Of a stretch of 64,000 nucleotides of DNA, positions 49,201 to 60,704 are shown in pieces. The notes beneath the pieces are model-generated. The model worked only from the letters and a program-made list of their open reading frames with translations, was not told the origin of the DNA and made no database searches. This stretch comes from Sanderia malayensis (taxonomy: Eukaryota > Cnidaria > Scyphozoa > Semaeostomeae > Pelagiidae). A program made the translations under genes and the position numbers. The number at the start of each line of letters is the position of its first letter. Position 1 is the first letter of the stretch. The DNA is taken from assembly GCA_013076295.1 (NCBI GenBank), contig RQOL01000466.1, forward strand, positions 1,674,001 to 1,738,000, written 5' to 3'.

Positions 49201-51122
49201 CGAGAAGCCAAACAAGAATGCCTTTCTTACAACCAACAGCCACATGTGCCGCTGATAAAGGTCTAGAGAAGTGTAATTAAAGATGAAAATTTCTTCACAA
49301 TATATTACTGAACAAAGAGAGTTGTTAATGCTATATATGGCATTGGTAATAAAGTAATACCTGAATTCAATGCAAGTGACATCCTTTTGCTTCTTGTCCT
49401 TCATGACTGGCTCAAAATCATTAAAACTGAAAAAGAAGCATTTATAAAACCTCAGTGGTTGTAAGAGATAATGAAAAACCTTTCTTGACACGCAACAGTC
49501 ATGTATCAGCATAGAAGCAAATAACATACCTGTTAGTAGAAAATAACTTGACAGTATCATCCTTGTAAGCCACAGCAAAACTGTGCACATGAGGATGAAT
49601 ACCAAATGCTTTTATTGCACCCTGTGACCTAAAATAGATCAAGTAATCATGATGAATAACAAAACATGCATTGAAAGATGCTCAATGCTACAATAGGAGA
49701 CAAAAGTCCTTGGACTCTGTTACAACTTTTGCAAGTTTTTGCATGCATCCTTTATCCCCCTCCTTTCCCCAGGTAACCTTGTTCTCTGGAGACAACATTG
49801 TTCTATATATCAATGTCCCAAGGACCTTTATCTGCTATTATGTGCTTTATCACATTGCATAACATATCATGTCACATGCAAATGTTCCACAGTATAAATA
49901 ATATGAGATGTTTATTCTCACCAATTTGGCATCAGGAAGTATCTTTTTATAATTTCATCTTCTGGAACCTACAACAAAAATCAAACAAAATGAGAATTCA
50001 CATTTCAAAATACTGCTCATCAGGGTAAAACCTTTGGTTTGTGAAAGATAAGACAATCAACATATTATCCATAACCAGGTAGAAAAACATGTCATTGTTC
50101 TTTAGATTATATCAATAAAGATATTAAATTCAACAACAAATGGATGATATAAATACCAGTTTCTTGGTGAAAACTTTATCTTTTATTGCTTCTAATGCTG
50201 ACACGGTCTTTACCACAGCTTTCGACAGCATTTTGATCGTTTTTGGAGCTATGAAAACAGCAATAAACATTAGAATCATAAAATATCAACAAATAATTAT
50301 TGGTTACCCTATATTACAGTAACCTACCATCTGTAGAATCATCAAGTTCTTGCATTGCATTAACAAATCCATATGACTCCCTGTCAAAGATAGATTACAA
50401 GAAACATTCACAGTATAAGAATTTGCAGAGTATCACACATTAACTTTGAATATAAACCTGACCTGACCTCCTAAAGAAAAATTGAGCAAAGAAAGCTTCA
50501 TATTTTAGAAAAAGCAAGGCTTTATGCCATCACATACAATGTTGCAAACAGGATCAAAAATACAATATTCATACCATGTATCATAAAATTTGGTGATAGC
50601 ATTACTTTGTGCTGGTATAAATGCTGGGATTTTCGACTCATGTGCTAGGCTTTGCGGGGACTTCAATGCAGCACCAGTCAAATCATACCTTCTGTAATCT
50701 GGGAATTTTGCCTGCAAAAAAGCATTTTGACATTGTCAATGGAAAATCCCATAAATTTCACCTAGGCTTTTCCTGTGTTTAGCTCAGATAAATGACAACC
50801 AAATCTGATATCAACTCCTGTGGACCTAACTCGTATTGTAGATAAGAGTGGAGAAAAATGGCGTGGGGGGGAGTGGCACTGGCACAGTTGTGGTAAAGAC
50901 AATGTAAATCATGAAGAATCTATGGACTACAGTCAAGATTGGCAATAATAAATGATCTGCATCAACCATAAATAATATCCAATTTCTATAATACATTACT
51001 CTATCTGCTTTGCTGCAACCTTTATTCCTCTGGTTGATTTTCTTGTGACATAATTCTGCATTCTGCTCTGCAATTGTAATCTTGCCAATTTCTGGATGCT
51101 GTCCATCAGCCAAACTGCTCAT
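46290..51122 (-). CDS. AAAS: Aladin, WD-repeat nucleoporin
   Basis: Sixteen exons join in frame to 526 residues: 51122-51000, 50711-50575, 50380-50328, 50248-50157, 49968-49922, 49628-49530, 49426-49361, 49262-49179, 48913-48793, 48083-47962, 47640-47580, 47452-47362, 47263-47167, 46976-46827, 46728-46644 and 46442-46290. Human AAAS also has 16 exons and 546 residues. WD-repeat strands align by eye with human aladin: GAIKAFGIHPHVHSFAVAYK, VAVGCKKGILVWLLDPNSSG, FLSQPGHCPITTLSWSKSGR, WETNTWTCERWSNLAGRCQ, WSPCGRYLIFTVEDEPSLYYL and GIVQFLAWDPTGSRIAATF. Aladin is a nuclear-pore component anchored by NDC1, also linked to spindle assembly. Loss in humans causes triple-A syndrome. Intron 9 carries a LINE tail and intron 10 a CATA microsatellite. 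A SINE-like element lies about 180 bp upstream of the start codon. Confidence 0.95.
47766..47949. repeat. TACA/CATA microsatellite with CATCTTGAAAA blocks
   Basis: Long CATA tetranucleotide runs are punctuated by two direct copies of CATCTTGAAAATACATAC and closed by the inverted TACGTTTTCAAGATG at the right. It occupies most of aladin intron 10 and ends about 12 bp from the splice donor of the exon at 47962-48083. The long frames through it on the minus strand (MYVCMYVC) are microsatellite translation, not genes. Confidence 0.92.
48165..48649 (+). mobile_element. 5'-truncated non-LTR retrotransposon tail (CR1/L2-like)
   Basis: The frame at 48165-48401 ends a LINE reverse-transcriptase ORF: KLRNTETDLRIPLFKT, then YRGPKTWSRLGLDVKQAPTL, then FKKRLK fit the usual RxxxTDL...YxGxxxWNxLP...FKxxLK C-terminus. 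A 3'UTR with GACGGGGTTACCGTGGGTAA follows, and the element closes on an ATGAA repeat (48623-48649), typical of CR1/L2-type tails. It lies in aladin intron 9, antisense to the gene. The 5' boundary is uncertain. Confidence 0.8.
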
Positions 51123-51304
51123 GGCACACTTATAGCTGCACAGTCGAGTCCTCAGTGCTTAAAATTCAAAACAATTGACACAACACAAAACAAGGTCAAG
51201 GCTTTTAGCAATCAGCTTGTAAAGCAAACAGTCGTCTGGTCAGGCCCAAATGACACCTGATTTTAACTGTTGATATAGATCATCTTTATCATTGTCAAAA
51301 TATG

Positions 51305-51830
51305 TAGACTTGTTACATTGCGTCCCTGCGCTTCGCTCGACTCTCGCTCAACTGGTCGGCGTGGCAGGCCGAAGATCGTGGGTTAGAGCCCCACCCAGTC
51401 ACCGATGTTTACTATATCTACACGTATACAGAAATTTATCCTAGAATGTACTTCTACCATCCTTATATACATTTTATACATTCTACTATCTATTGTTATA
51501 CAACTCTGCTTACGCACAAATTCATACTATGCACTTCTACCAACCTTATATCTACACATATGCACAAATACATCCTAGAATCTACTGTATCTCTATACAT
51601 TGCTTCGGGATGTTTCGGGACCCTTCAAGATATATATGATTTGAGCAATGTTTCTGGACCCTTAGCTCCTATAGGATATGTATGTTCGTTTTGGGACCTG
51701 ATAGGATGCATACATCGGGCACTAACCGGAACATCAACGACATTGAGTACATGGACAAAGAACCAAAGCAATACGGATGACAAAACAACCTTATTGTCTT
51801 GTGGTAAGGAGAACAATTGTTAAGTTCTGT
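51305..51830 (+). mobile_element. tRNA-derived SINE-like element
   Basis: GCGTCCCTGCGCTTCGCTCG is followed by an A-box-like CTCGCTCAACTGG (about 51343-51355) and a B-box-like GGGTTAGAGCCC (about 51380-51391, one mismatch to GGTTCGANNCC). The spacing is that of a tRNA-like Pol III promoter. The body has CA/TA-rich repeats and a tail with ATGGACAAAGAACCAAAGCA. The head word recurs at 23648 and 28062, showing a repeat family. The right boundary is approximate. Confidence 0.55.
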
Positions 51831-52992
51831 CAACCATAATGTTATTAATTACATTTAGAATATGTTGACATGATGAACCAACTCTCCCAGAGGACAAACA
51901 CTAGTCTCAAGATGATTAGAAGGCTCTCTTAATTGGTAGGTTTCTGTTACTTGTGAGCCAAATTTCTCAAACTTGAAAGTTTAGAAATTCAATCTTGAGC
52001 CTTTATGAAGTATACATATAAGAAATTCATTTGCTGCAGCTAGTGAGTAAAAAATTTCAGAACTCGTATTTTTTACTATATAGATTTTATAGCCCTGGCT
52101 TATATCTTTTTTGTTTGAAATGCTCTTTCGATTGATATTACTTTTGCTGAAGTTTGATGAAAAAAAATTTCATTGACCCTCCAGATATGACGCACACAGT
52201 AACATGACCCCCTGGTCGAAAATTTTTTGTCTCCCTCTTTGTGGATTTTGAAACCCGAAGCCCCCAGCAACATGTCTCAAAAACAGATTTTCGGTTACTC
52301 TTATTGCTAGACTCTTATAAGAGTTCCCCCGTCTATATCTTCTTTTGCGCTGCAATGCCTAATCTTTTCGGTACACGACGGTCAACGTCACACAGCTAGC
52401 TGGGGCGGAGTAGTAAGATGGCAGCGACTCGAGACCGGAGAATCCTTGATTTTTTTCGCTCACTAAACAACAATTTTCGTATCCCTTTAATACATTAATT
52501 TCATACATCATTCCCAGGGGGGTATTATAAGAACATCATCCCCAGTTACCTATTTCCAAGGACATCAGTTCTAACAACCCATGTGAAGACTCTCTTAAAA
52601 CCTCAATGCTATGGCAATGGAAAAAGTTTATCATGAAAGTATTATCAAAGTTCAATTAAGAGGTAAATATCTTCCTTAGCCTGGTTTAAGGTTGAGGTAA
52701 ATTCAGTACAAATATCAATTTCTTCAACACCATCATCCAGGAGCGTAAGAGCGTACCAAAAAGTGAGGAGGGGACAAGCAGGGGCACCACAGTAGAATGG
52801 TCAGTTGAATAGCACGCCCACTGAGAAATAGCAGTGAGCGTAAAAGCCTGACAAGTCATTCTCATTGGATACAATACAATGAAAAGGATTATGTAAAGAG
52901 TTCATGAAATAAAAATGTAGCAATGTCATGACAAGTGTTTCATCTTTAGAGAAGCACTTCCCATCATCTTTGCTGTTTTCAATTCCCTCTAG

Positions 52993-53373
52993 GGCCCTGT
53001 TTATATGAGCAAAATTATCCCACCTTCCAGCCTACGAGCTGAGAGGTGAGATCCGATCATTTCATACTGTCCTTTATATTTTTCACATTGCGTTTATATG
53101 AGAAACGATTTATCCCAGTGAAGTGAGATCCTGCTCTCAGCCAGCCGGATCTCACCTGTTGGGATGAGAATTTTCCATGTAACCTCAAAACAGCCTGAGA
53201 GGTGGGATAAAATCGGCTTTTGTGCGCAAGCGCTAATTAAGTACAAAAGAGCCGAATAGAGGCTACAAGCTGGAAGGTGAGATAAAAGTATCATATAAAC
53301 ACACGCTGATTTCATCCCACCTCTCAGCTCGTAGGCTGAAAGGTGGGATAATTTTGCTCATATAAACAGGGCC
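52993..53373. mobile_element. Harbinger-type MITE with TAG target duplication
   Basis: The ends GGCCCTGTTTATATGAGCAA-AATTATCCCACCTTYCAG are repeated inverted at the right end, with arms of roughly 60 bp. TAG stands on both sides (52990-52992 and 53374-53376). A GGCCCTGTTTA-like terminus and 3-bp duplication are typical of PIF/Harbinger non-autonomous elements. The interior repeats the GAGAGGTGRGATAAAATC theme. No coding capacity. Confidence 0.85.
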
Positions 53374-54261
53374 TAGGTCGGTGGCAAACAGATTCACAAC
53401 CCTCATTTTAGTTGTGCCGTGCCTTTTTAGTGTTTTGCACGTTACAAAGAAAAAAGAAAAAGCGAAGTGTACCAGTAAATGTTATGTCATGTTGACATGG
53501 TTTTAACTAAATGATATACTCATTGATATCTTTTTTTTTTAATCTGGAGAATAACATTGACAGATGCGTTCAAAAGGAGGTTGGCCGAAACTTACGCTTG
53601 AAACGACCTGCTAGCTATTCAAGCTGTGACAAAAAGTGCTTGCATTTGTTATTGCTCCCGATTCCTTGTGATGCTTTCACGAGGAGTACAAGAATATTTG
53701 CACGTTAACAATTTAGTTGGGGAATATTTACATTATGCACAATGTACATTTATAAGAGAATTATAAGAAAGAATAAATTCGCAGTCGATGTTATAAATCT
53801 CGTTTTCAATCAATTGTTTGCTAAGAACTTTAAATCCCTGGTTACCAAGCCCAACATTTAGTTATGCTCTGTTTTCTTATTAGCGAAAGACAGGTCGAAC
53901 TTTTGGACAATGGTATTCTCTCTGAACACCACGCAGCCTTTGTAAGCAAAAATTTATTCGAGATTTCACAAAAGCACTTGTTTCAGTAGCGCAAGGATTT
54001 ATTTCATTAAAATACGAACTTGAAATTGAAAACGCAAGGCACATAAAATTGAAACAAAGATCAAAAGCAGATTTGTGTTTCTGCTTGACTAGATTTTGGA
54101 AGTTTTGAGGACAGAGTTGTTTTGTTTTGCCGGTAAGTTTTCTATTGTAATATGTTTGTATTTTTTTCATTCTAACAACAAACCTAGTGTGAGCAGGTGT
54201 TTTATATATAGCAGTAAGTAATTTATCTCACGACTTTGAAAAAGAAAACAAAATTTTCTTT

Positions 54262-54608
54262 TGAAATCGTTTCGTCTAAATTTAGTAAAAAAAACTCCAG
54301 TGAAGCGCACACTACAATATGAATATGAATATGAACATGAATATGAATGTGAATATGAATGACATGCTACACAATAACTGCAGTATCGGAATAACAGTTT
54401 TTCGAAAGCAAAGTTTGGACCACTCATGGATTTTGTCACCGTTGCATTCACTGTACAGTGTGTTAGTCATGTCGATAAATTCTTGGTTGTATTTGGTTGT
54501 ATTATATAGCGTGTCACTCATATTCATATTCATATTCATATTCATATTGTATAGTGTGCGCTTCACTGGAGTTTTATTATTAAATTTAGACGAAGCGATT
54601 TTTCAACT
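54262..54608. mobile_element. Fold-back element with inner ATGAAT microsatellite
   Basis: Two inverted arms of about 110 bp share TCGTCTAAATTTA and ACTCCAGTGAAGCGCACACTA. Inside, the arms end in ATATGAATATGAAT repeats and then GACAYGCTA. A unique centre of about 120 bp separates them. No clear target duplication could be fixed, since the outer sequences also match. Confidence 0.75.
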
Positions 54609-54931
54609 TTCAAAGTACTTTCAAATTATAAAATAAGAAGCCTTCCGATCATCAATCTCTGTGGTCGATTTTATTGATAGAGCAAAACAAATATGCATGT
54701 TTGCACGACTAGAAACTATTATAAACATACTTTTTTTTTATAATGATATGTAAAACTTTGTGGAGCCTTTAATTTTTAATGTTTTTCAGCAGTTTTGCGC
54801 CTCAATGTTATTATAAAAAGAATACTATGGTTCTTGTGACATGAAAATTGTGAACTGATAATAAATCGACTTATTGTTTTCTTTTTTGTTTTTGAGATGG
54901 TAGCTATTGACACGGCAACCAGTAATAAAAA

Positions 54932-55600
54932 ATGGAGAAGGTGAAAAGAAGCACTTCTTTGTTTCCACCATTGCCGAAGCCTGCATTCAGAAGGCAAGAG
55001 ACAAAAAATTGGAACCTGTCAGCTGAGGGACAAGAAGTCATGACCGAGCTGGAGCGAAGAAGTCGCTATTACAGGCGAATGCGTAACAAGATCTGTGGTG
55101 CAATTCTAGAAAACGAGGAGTCAATAACAGCAACAAAAAATAAAGCTGAGATGATTGATGACATAAAGGACTATTGTATTGCTTGCGAGCAAAGAATATC
55201 ACTGCAACCTATAAAAAGAGAGAATTCGGGAAGCAAAGTCGAATATAGTTTGGAGAAGAGGGATAATCTTAAACAATGTGTGTGTATACTTTGTAAAAAA
55301 GTGCTAACTCCAACACCTCAGGGATTAAAGAAGTTGTTTGCTGATTCTAATTTAAGCCACAGAAAAAATCTATCAAATAGAGGCGAACAGGTCTCAAATT
55401 ATCCCGGGTTTCGTGTGAAGCATAATGAGGAATTAATGAAGGATTTTAGGATAAGCTCACTGGATTATGATTCAAGACTTGTGTCACCAGCTGTGCCTCC
55501 TATTGAACAACACATTCCCCCAAAAGAGGTTATGATGAGATCAGAAAAAAAGTGTCAGATTTGGCTGACGAAAAATCATGAATATTTCAAAGAGCTATAA
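54932..55600 (+). CDS. Unrecognised single-exon protein, 222 residues
   Basis: The ATG at 54932 opens an intronless frame to a TAA-terminated end at 55600, with an AATAAA about 130 bp downstream (near 55733). The protein is basic and probably soluble, with no signal peptide or membrane segment. Residues about 30-75 are rich in charged helix formers (EGQEVMTELERRSRYYRRMR). Four Cys fall in two small clusters (YCIACEQ and CVCILCKK), the second of CxCxxC form, which might bind a metal. The Pro-rich C-terminal part (SPAVPPIEQHIPPKE) ends in KNHEYFKEL. I recognise no family. Its length, consistent coding look and downstream polyadenylation signal support a real gene. It converges with the SGNH membrane-protein gene. 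Confidence 0.6.
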   Translation: MEKVKRSTSLFPPLPKPAFRRQETKNWNLSAEGQEVMTELERRSRYYRRMRNKICGAILENEESITATKNKAEMIDDIKDYCIACEQRISLQPIKRENSGSKVEYSLEKRDNLKQCVCILCKKVLTPTPQGLKKLFADSNLSHRKNLSNRGEQVSNYPGFRVKHNEELMKDFRISSLDYDSRLVSPAVPPIEQHIPPKEVMMRSEKKCQIWLTKNHEYFKEL

Positions 55601-56162
55601 AATTGTTGTATTATGCATTGCTATTGCTTATCTTTTGTATCACATCAAAACATCAAATGATTCGATTTGGGGATTATGCTCCAGGGAATGTTAAAAAAAC
55701 ATCGCTTTAATGATTATAACATAGCTTAATGTAATAAATAGTCTATTGTCATTAACCGATTGAACTTTGCGCTTTTGAGAACAGGAAAGCGAATTATACG
55801 ATGGACTGATTGAAGTAAAAAGTAGCTATCAAGAGAAAACAAAGCATTAAATCAAATAGTATTTATCATTTGTAGAACCAATATTCAATCTCAAACACAA
55901 TGATTGATTGTATATTTAATGATAATATATGTAATATATTAATGTATATATGACATACTTCCTTAATGTAAACATAAGAACTTCTCCTGCAAATTGATTT
56001 GAGCTGAAGATGTAAATTGTCATTTTAGTCATTTACTGATTTACTACTAAACTGACCTATAATACTTAGCCTACGTTGGTTACGTATTAATGAGTTTCTA
56101 AAAGGAACAACGCTCCGATATCCTATCTTGAAATCTTCAAAATTTGTTATTAGCTCTTATCA
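55601..56162. other. Convergent 3' flanks of the 222-residue gene and the SGNH gene
   Basis: AT-rich non-coding DNA. An AATAAA near 55733 serves the plus-strand gene. No feature of the minus-strand 3'UTR could be fixed. Confidence 0.4.
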
Positions 56163-57873
56163 TCATCCCGGAATATACGGTTTCAAACATTTGAAAACCT
56201 CTTCCGCCATTTTATTGTAGCCTCGTTGTGTCATGTGCAGATGGTCGTCCCAGAATGCCTCTTCTTCTTGCTGTGAAAGTGAGTGCCTTGGTAGTCGATT
56301 TGCAATGTCACAAAGTGCAACCTTATCTCTGTGCTGCATCGCATATTGCCTTAATGCATTGTTGATTTTCTTTCTCATTGTCAGCAAGATCTTATAGCCA
56401 GGCCACATTTCTATAGCATTCTCTGGAATCGTCAGTAGCAACGTGTGTGCTCCGGATTTATGCGCCGTTTCGTGCAGCTTTTCAATGTCCTTCGTGATGC
56501 GTGGTTGCCACACGTTTTCAAGCTGACCCAGAAACTCCTGATCATCTGCAAAGTTCTTTACATGAAGTATATCGTTAGTACCGCCGAGTATGATCACCCA
56601 ATCAAACACAGAGCTGTTGCCGAGAACCTCTGGTAGACGCGCTGCCATTTGCTTATGCGTCATCTCACCGACTATTCCTTTGATTTCCAATGCAGCAGGC
56701 ACCCTGCTCGACATTGTAATCAGTTGTCTCAGGTGATTGCCGTACGGTGCAAAGGCTTTCCCGTGATGAAAGTAGCCAGCAGTCAAACTGTCCCCGAAAC
56801 AAAGCAAGTGCATTTGATAAGGGTTGTGCAGTGGCATTGGTTTTGGAATTGGGGGTGGGAGAGACTGCAGTTTTGTTGGGGCATCCTTTGTTGGAGATTT
56901 CGGCTTTCTATTTGGAACACTCGGGATTAAAGACCTCAACTGCATTGAAGGTTTCTTAGTAGGTGTATGCGACAATTGCGACAGCCCGAGAGCTTTGAGT
57001 CCTTTCAGTATCATAGCAATATTCGGTGCTTGAGTTGTTTTTGCGTGAGCTTTTGTTGTGTGGTGGTGATGTGGAGAAGTATGGTGTGCTGTGACGTGTC
57101 TTGTCGGAATATGAGCTGGCGTGTGTGGCTTAGTGGTTGGTTTCTTGGTCGGAGGCTCTGGAGTTGTTAGGGTTGTCTTTGGTCTCGATGTTGTTGTTGA
57201 AATAGGTGAAACCACAACTGGCTTACTCATAATGTCCACCACCGAGCTGGATTTGGTCTCGAGTTGTTGTACAATTGCTGGCACAATTCTTGCAACCATT
57301 TCTTGTATGCTTTCAGATTTAGACTCGTTGTGTAAAGGTGTTGCAAGATGTGTCTTTTGAACAATTGTGCTAGAACTGTTTTTTGACCCTCCAAGTAAAC
57401 TACTCTTGCTTGAAACGGTAGCATTTTTGGAAACATTAGTTTCTGCTGAAGATGTTAGCGTTGCATTTGGAGCTGTCACATTGCTCTTTGTCCTAAAATT
57501 TATCGCTGTTACGTTCTGTATCTCTTGTTTCATCTCCTTCATCATGTCGAAGAATTTTGTGTACATGGAGCTTTCTTTTGCTTTATGCGCTTTCTTCTTT
57601 TTCCTTTTCTTATCAGTATGCTTGTGCTTGTTTTCCTTTGTATGTTCTTTTTTCGTATGTTCTGCCTTTTTCGTGTGTGCTTTTGTTTTTGAAGATGTAG
57701 AACGTTCGAATCTTTCTTCTACATTACCACTACCATAATCATCTTCATAATCGTCCATATGTTTTTTACGATGACTGGAGTGATATTCCTTATGCTTTCT
57801 TTTATGATTATGCTTATGTTTTCTGTGTTTTCTGTTATTCTTGTGCGCTATGCTGCTACGCTTATCTGCCATC

Positions 57874-57938
<65 letters not shown>

Positions 57939-60704
57939 TTCACTATCATGATAATCTTTATTCTTTTTTGATATTATGTCAGCTTTACTCATATCCTCAA
58001 TCTTACCATCCTTAATTCGCTTCATGCTTGACTCGTGTTTGCATAATACAAGATACACATGACTTCTACTCTTCTTTGTTGATCGTTTCAACATCATATA
58101 CCCTTTAGTTTTAAAGAATAGCTTTCGACACTTGTATCGATGACTGTACCCTTTCTTTAACAGACATTCAGTTATGACATACAGACGCTTATCACCTCCT
58201 TTCTTTCGCACATTCATGCCAACATAATGCTTTCTATCAAATGCCTTAACAACCGAGCAGTCTTTTGTTTTCACGACACCTTTTTTCCAATGTTTTGGTA
58301 TCTCATGCTTTTTAGCTTTTGGCATGTCAAGTGCATTTGGCATTTCGGGTTTTGCATTCTTTGCATGATGTTTCTTACGTTTCTCAAGCTCTGCTAGCTT
58401 CCTCTGTACATTACTTAAATGCTTAGCTATCTGATGTTTCTTCTTCATCCTCTTCAGTTTCTGCTGCACAATATTCATATATTTATGTTTGTTGTTATGT
58501 GATTTTTTTCTTTTTGTGTGCTTTTCTTTTTTCTTTTCCTTCTTATGAACAGACCTAATTTTATTATGGCCATGCTTCTTTTTAATTTTTTTCTTACTGT
58601 TATACTCATCTTCTTCCCCTTCACTTTTATGCTTCTTACCATGTAGACTGCTTCCACCATGATGCTTCTTACTTTTTCCATTATGATGCTTATGTTTCTT
58701 GTGCTCGTTATCCTTCTTATGATTCGCATGTTTAGATGCATCAGACTTTTTGTTCGTTTTGCTTCTCTTCTTTAGCTTCTTCAGTTTTTCTCTCAGTCCA
58801 AGGTACAACTTTCTTTTACCACTTGTTTTAGATTTATGCTTGTGAGAAGAACCATGTGTCTTATGCTGACTTCCTTCACTATCTTCCCCACCCTCTTCTT
58901 CTTTACCATTCTGAACTTCACCACTACCGTGTCCACTCTCACCACTGCTTCCACTACCGCTTCCACTACCGCTTCCACTGCCACTTCCACTGCCACTTGA
59001 AATTAAAGAAATTCTATCATCAATGTAATTATCTTCTTTCTTTGCATCATGTTTATGCTTAGCATTTTTGCTTCTTCTTGGATGCTTTGAATGATTATGC
59101 AAACGATTTCGTACGTATTTACCAGCTTCAAGCTTCTTATGACGATGTGATCTTGATTTAATTTTATCTTTAACTTTATGATTAATATTCTTTTTAAAAT
59201 AGCTTCCAGTCTTCTTTTTATTATGATTATTACGTCGATGATGCTTTTTCAAACTTGTTTTATGCTCCTTCGCAGCATTATTGCTTGCTTTGTGTTTATC
59301 TGTCGCAGAGATTCCCTGCCCTTGTGTCGTAACAGATTGCGTCGTTGTTTCAGCCTTTTTTCTCGTCGAAATCGTCGTAACAGGTTTACCAGTTGTTGTT
59401 GTCAATAGGCTATTCAACTGATGCCCGCTACTATTAGATACAGGCAATAGATATGTTCTTATGCCTTGTCCATTTACAGCATTATCTTTCACAGAAATTG
59501 AACTCGAAGTCAAATTATTTGACGTTATATTTTTCTTAAGAGAATTTCGATTCACTGATGCTAGTCCTTGACTATTATTAAACAATGACGTAGTTGTCTT
59601 TGATGCTACATTGTTAGGATCTCTGAGAGCCATCATTTTATTAAACAGGTCTGTTAAAAGTTTAGTATATCCTTTGGCAAACGTTGAATTTGTGTTTATG
59701 CCAGCTATTTCGGAGTGTTTTGCTAAATCAGTCATGCTTTGAACCTTTTCAACAGGTTGATTTTGCGAATTGACTACCTGAGTCGTTGGTCGCAGTTTGC
59801 TGCTGCTATCATCGTGTACTGGATTAAAATTACTCTGCTGATCCGTTTTCGGATTATATGGATTTAGGTACTGGGTTGCTGGAATACGTGTTGGTATGAA
59901 TGAAGACTTCCAATACGGAATGTCAGTTGGATAGCTGGAACCAGTTGTCAGCTTCAATCGATTACGCAGAAGAGCAAGTCTCATTGCTCGCCATTCATCC
60001 AACGAACTACCCCCACTTGCGTAAAATGGCGTGTATTGCAGACGTGATGGACTGGGTGGTATCATATATCTCTTCTCTCCTTGATAATTTTCATTATATG
60101 GCTGGCCTTGCTGTTCTGAATTGTCCGTTTGAACATTGTGCATGTTATAACTTCCTTGCCATGAGTCTCTGTTAAACGCATTTTGTCCCTCTCCTTGCTT
60201 GTTATAGCTTGTCAATGCTGTCGTCGTCAGCTTTCGAGTGTCGTAAGGTTTCGTTTTAGATCGGGCAGTTGTCGAAACTGCTGGCTGCATGTTTAGTAAA
60301 TGATTAACTGTTTGAATCTTATCAGGAACACCTGATGGTACGTGATGAGGCTTTGACGAGACGTGGTCTTTGCTGCCCTGTTGTCTTTTCGGATTTCCCC
60401 CGTCATTATGCAAAAAGCGCAAGTCACAGAATTTCCACACGGCGTAAACTAACAAGGCCACGAAGACAACCAACGTGAAGTACAATGCAATTGAATACGA
60501 TGTATTCTGGCAGCAAAGTAGCTGGCACAGGGAGTTTTTGCGCCACCATGTCTTCTTTGAATTGGCGGTAGGAGCAGCTACTTGCTCTGTCTCCAATCTC
60601 TTGGTGCTACGCTTGGTTTTTGTGTATTTTTTAAAGCGAGGTTTTGATTTTTCCGGCCTTTTTGCCTCGAATGTGTCGTCTTGGAACGATGAATGATTGA
60701 CCAT
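56163..60704 (-). CDS. Large type II membrane protein with Lys/His/Asp/Ser-Gly-rich ectodomain and C-terminal SGNH hydrolase
   Basis: A single exon of 1513 residues. A basic cytosolic N-terminus of about 70 residues with LCQLLCC (possible palmitoylation) precedes one membrane segment at about 72-93 (IALYFTLVVFVALLVYAVW), so the bulk is predicted outside the cell or in the lumen. The ectodomain runs through a Thr/Ser-rich part, a Lys/His-rich part, about ten Ser-Gly repeats near 575-592 flanked by acidic residues (candidate glycosaminoglycan sites), a four-Cys module at about 815-890 (DCSVV, TECLL, YKCRK, VLCKH), an aspartate run of some 20 residues near 922-943, and a Thr/Pro/His-rich mucin-like part. 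The last 215 residues are an SGNH hydrolase: block I CFGDSLTAGY (Ser), block III ILGGTNDI, and the Asp-His pair DDHLHMT. It should therefore be an active esterase. I know no named protein with this combination; a matrix or biomineral role is speculation. Confidence 0.85.
57874..57938. repeat. ATC/GAT trinucleotide microsatellite coding poly-aspartate
   Basis: An almost uninterrupted TCA repeat (GAT on the coding strand) encodes the aspartate run of the SGNH membrane protein. Single-codon (GAT) uniformity shows recent expansion, and its length is likely to vary between individuals. Confidence 0.95.

Larger units (their letters stand above)
51840..54931. other. Intergenic region upstream of aladin and of the 222-residue gene
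   Basis: Non-coding apart from the two inverted-repeat elements listed separately (52993-53373 and 54262-54608). Between and around them I see no splice-bounded coding exon. The last 200 bp must carry the promoter of the gene at 54932. Confidence 0.4.

Noticed and set aside
51343..51391. tRNA gene
   Set aside because: A- and B-box-like words are present but no full cloverleaf could be drawn; a tRNA-derived SINE fits better.
57759..57971. Poly-isoleucine frame antisense to the SGNH gene
   Set aside because: It is the opposite strand of the GAT repeat.
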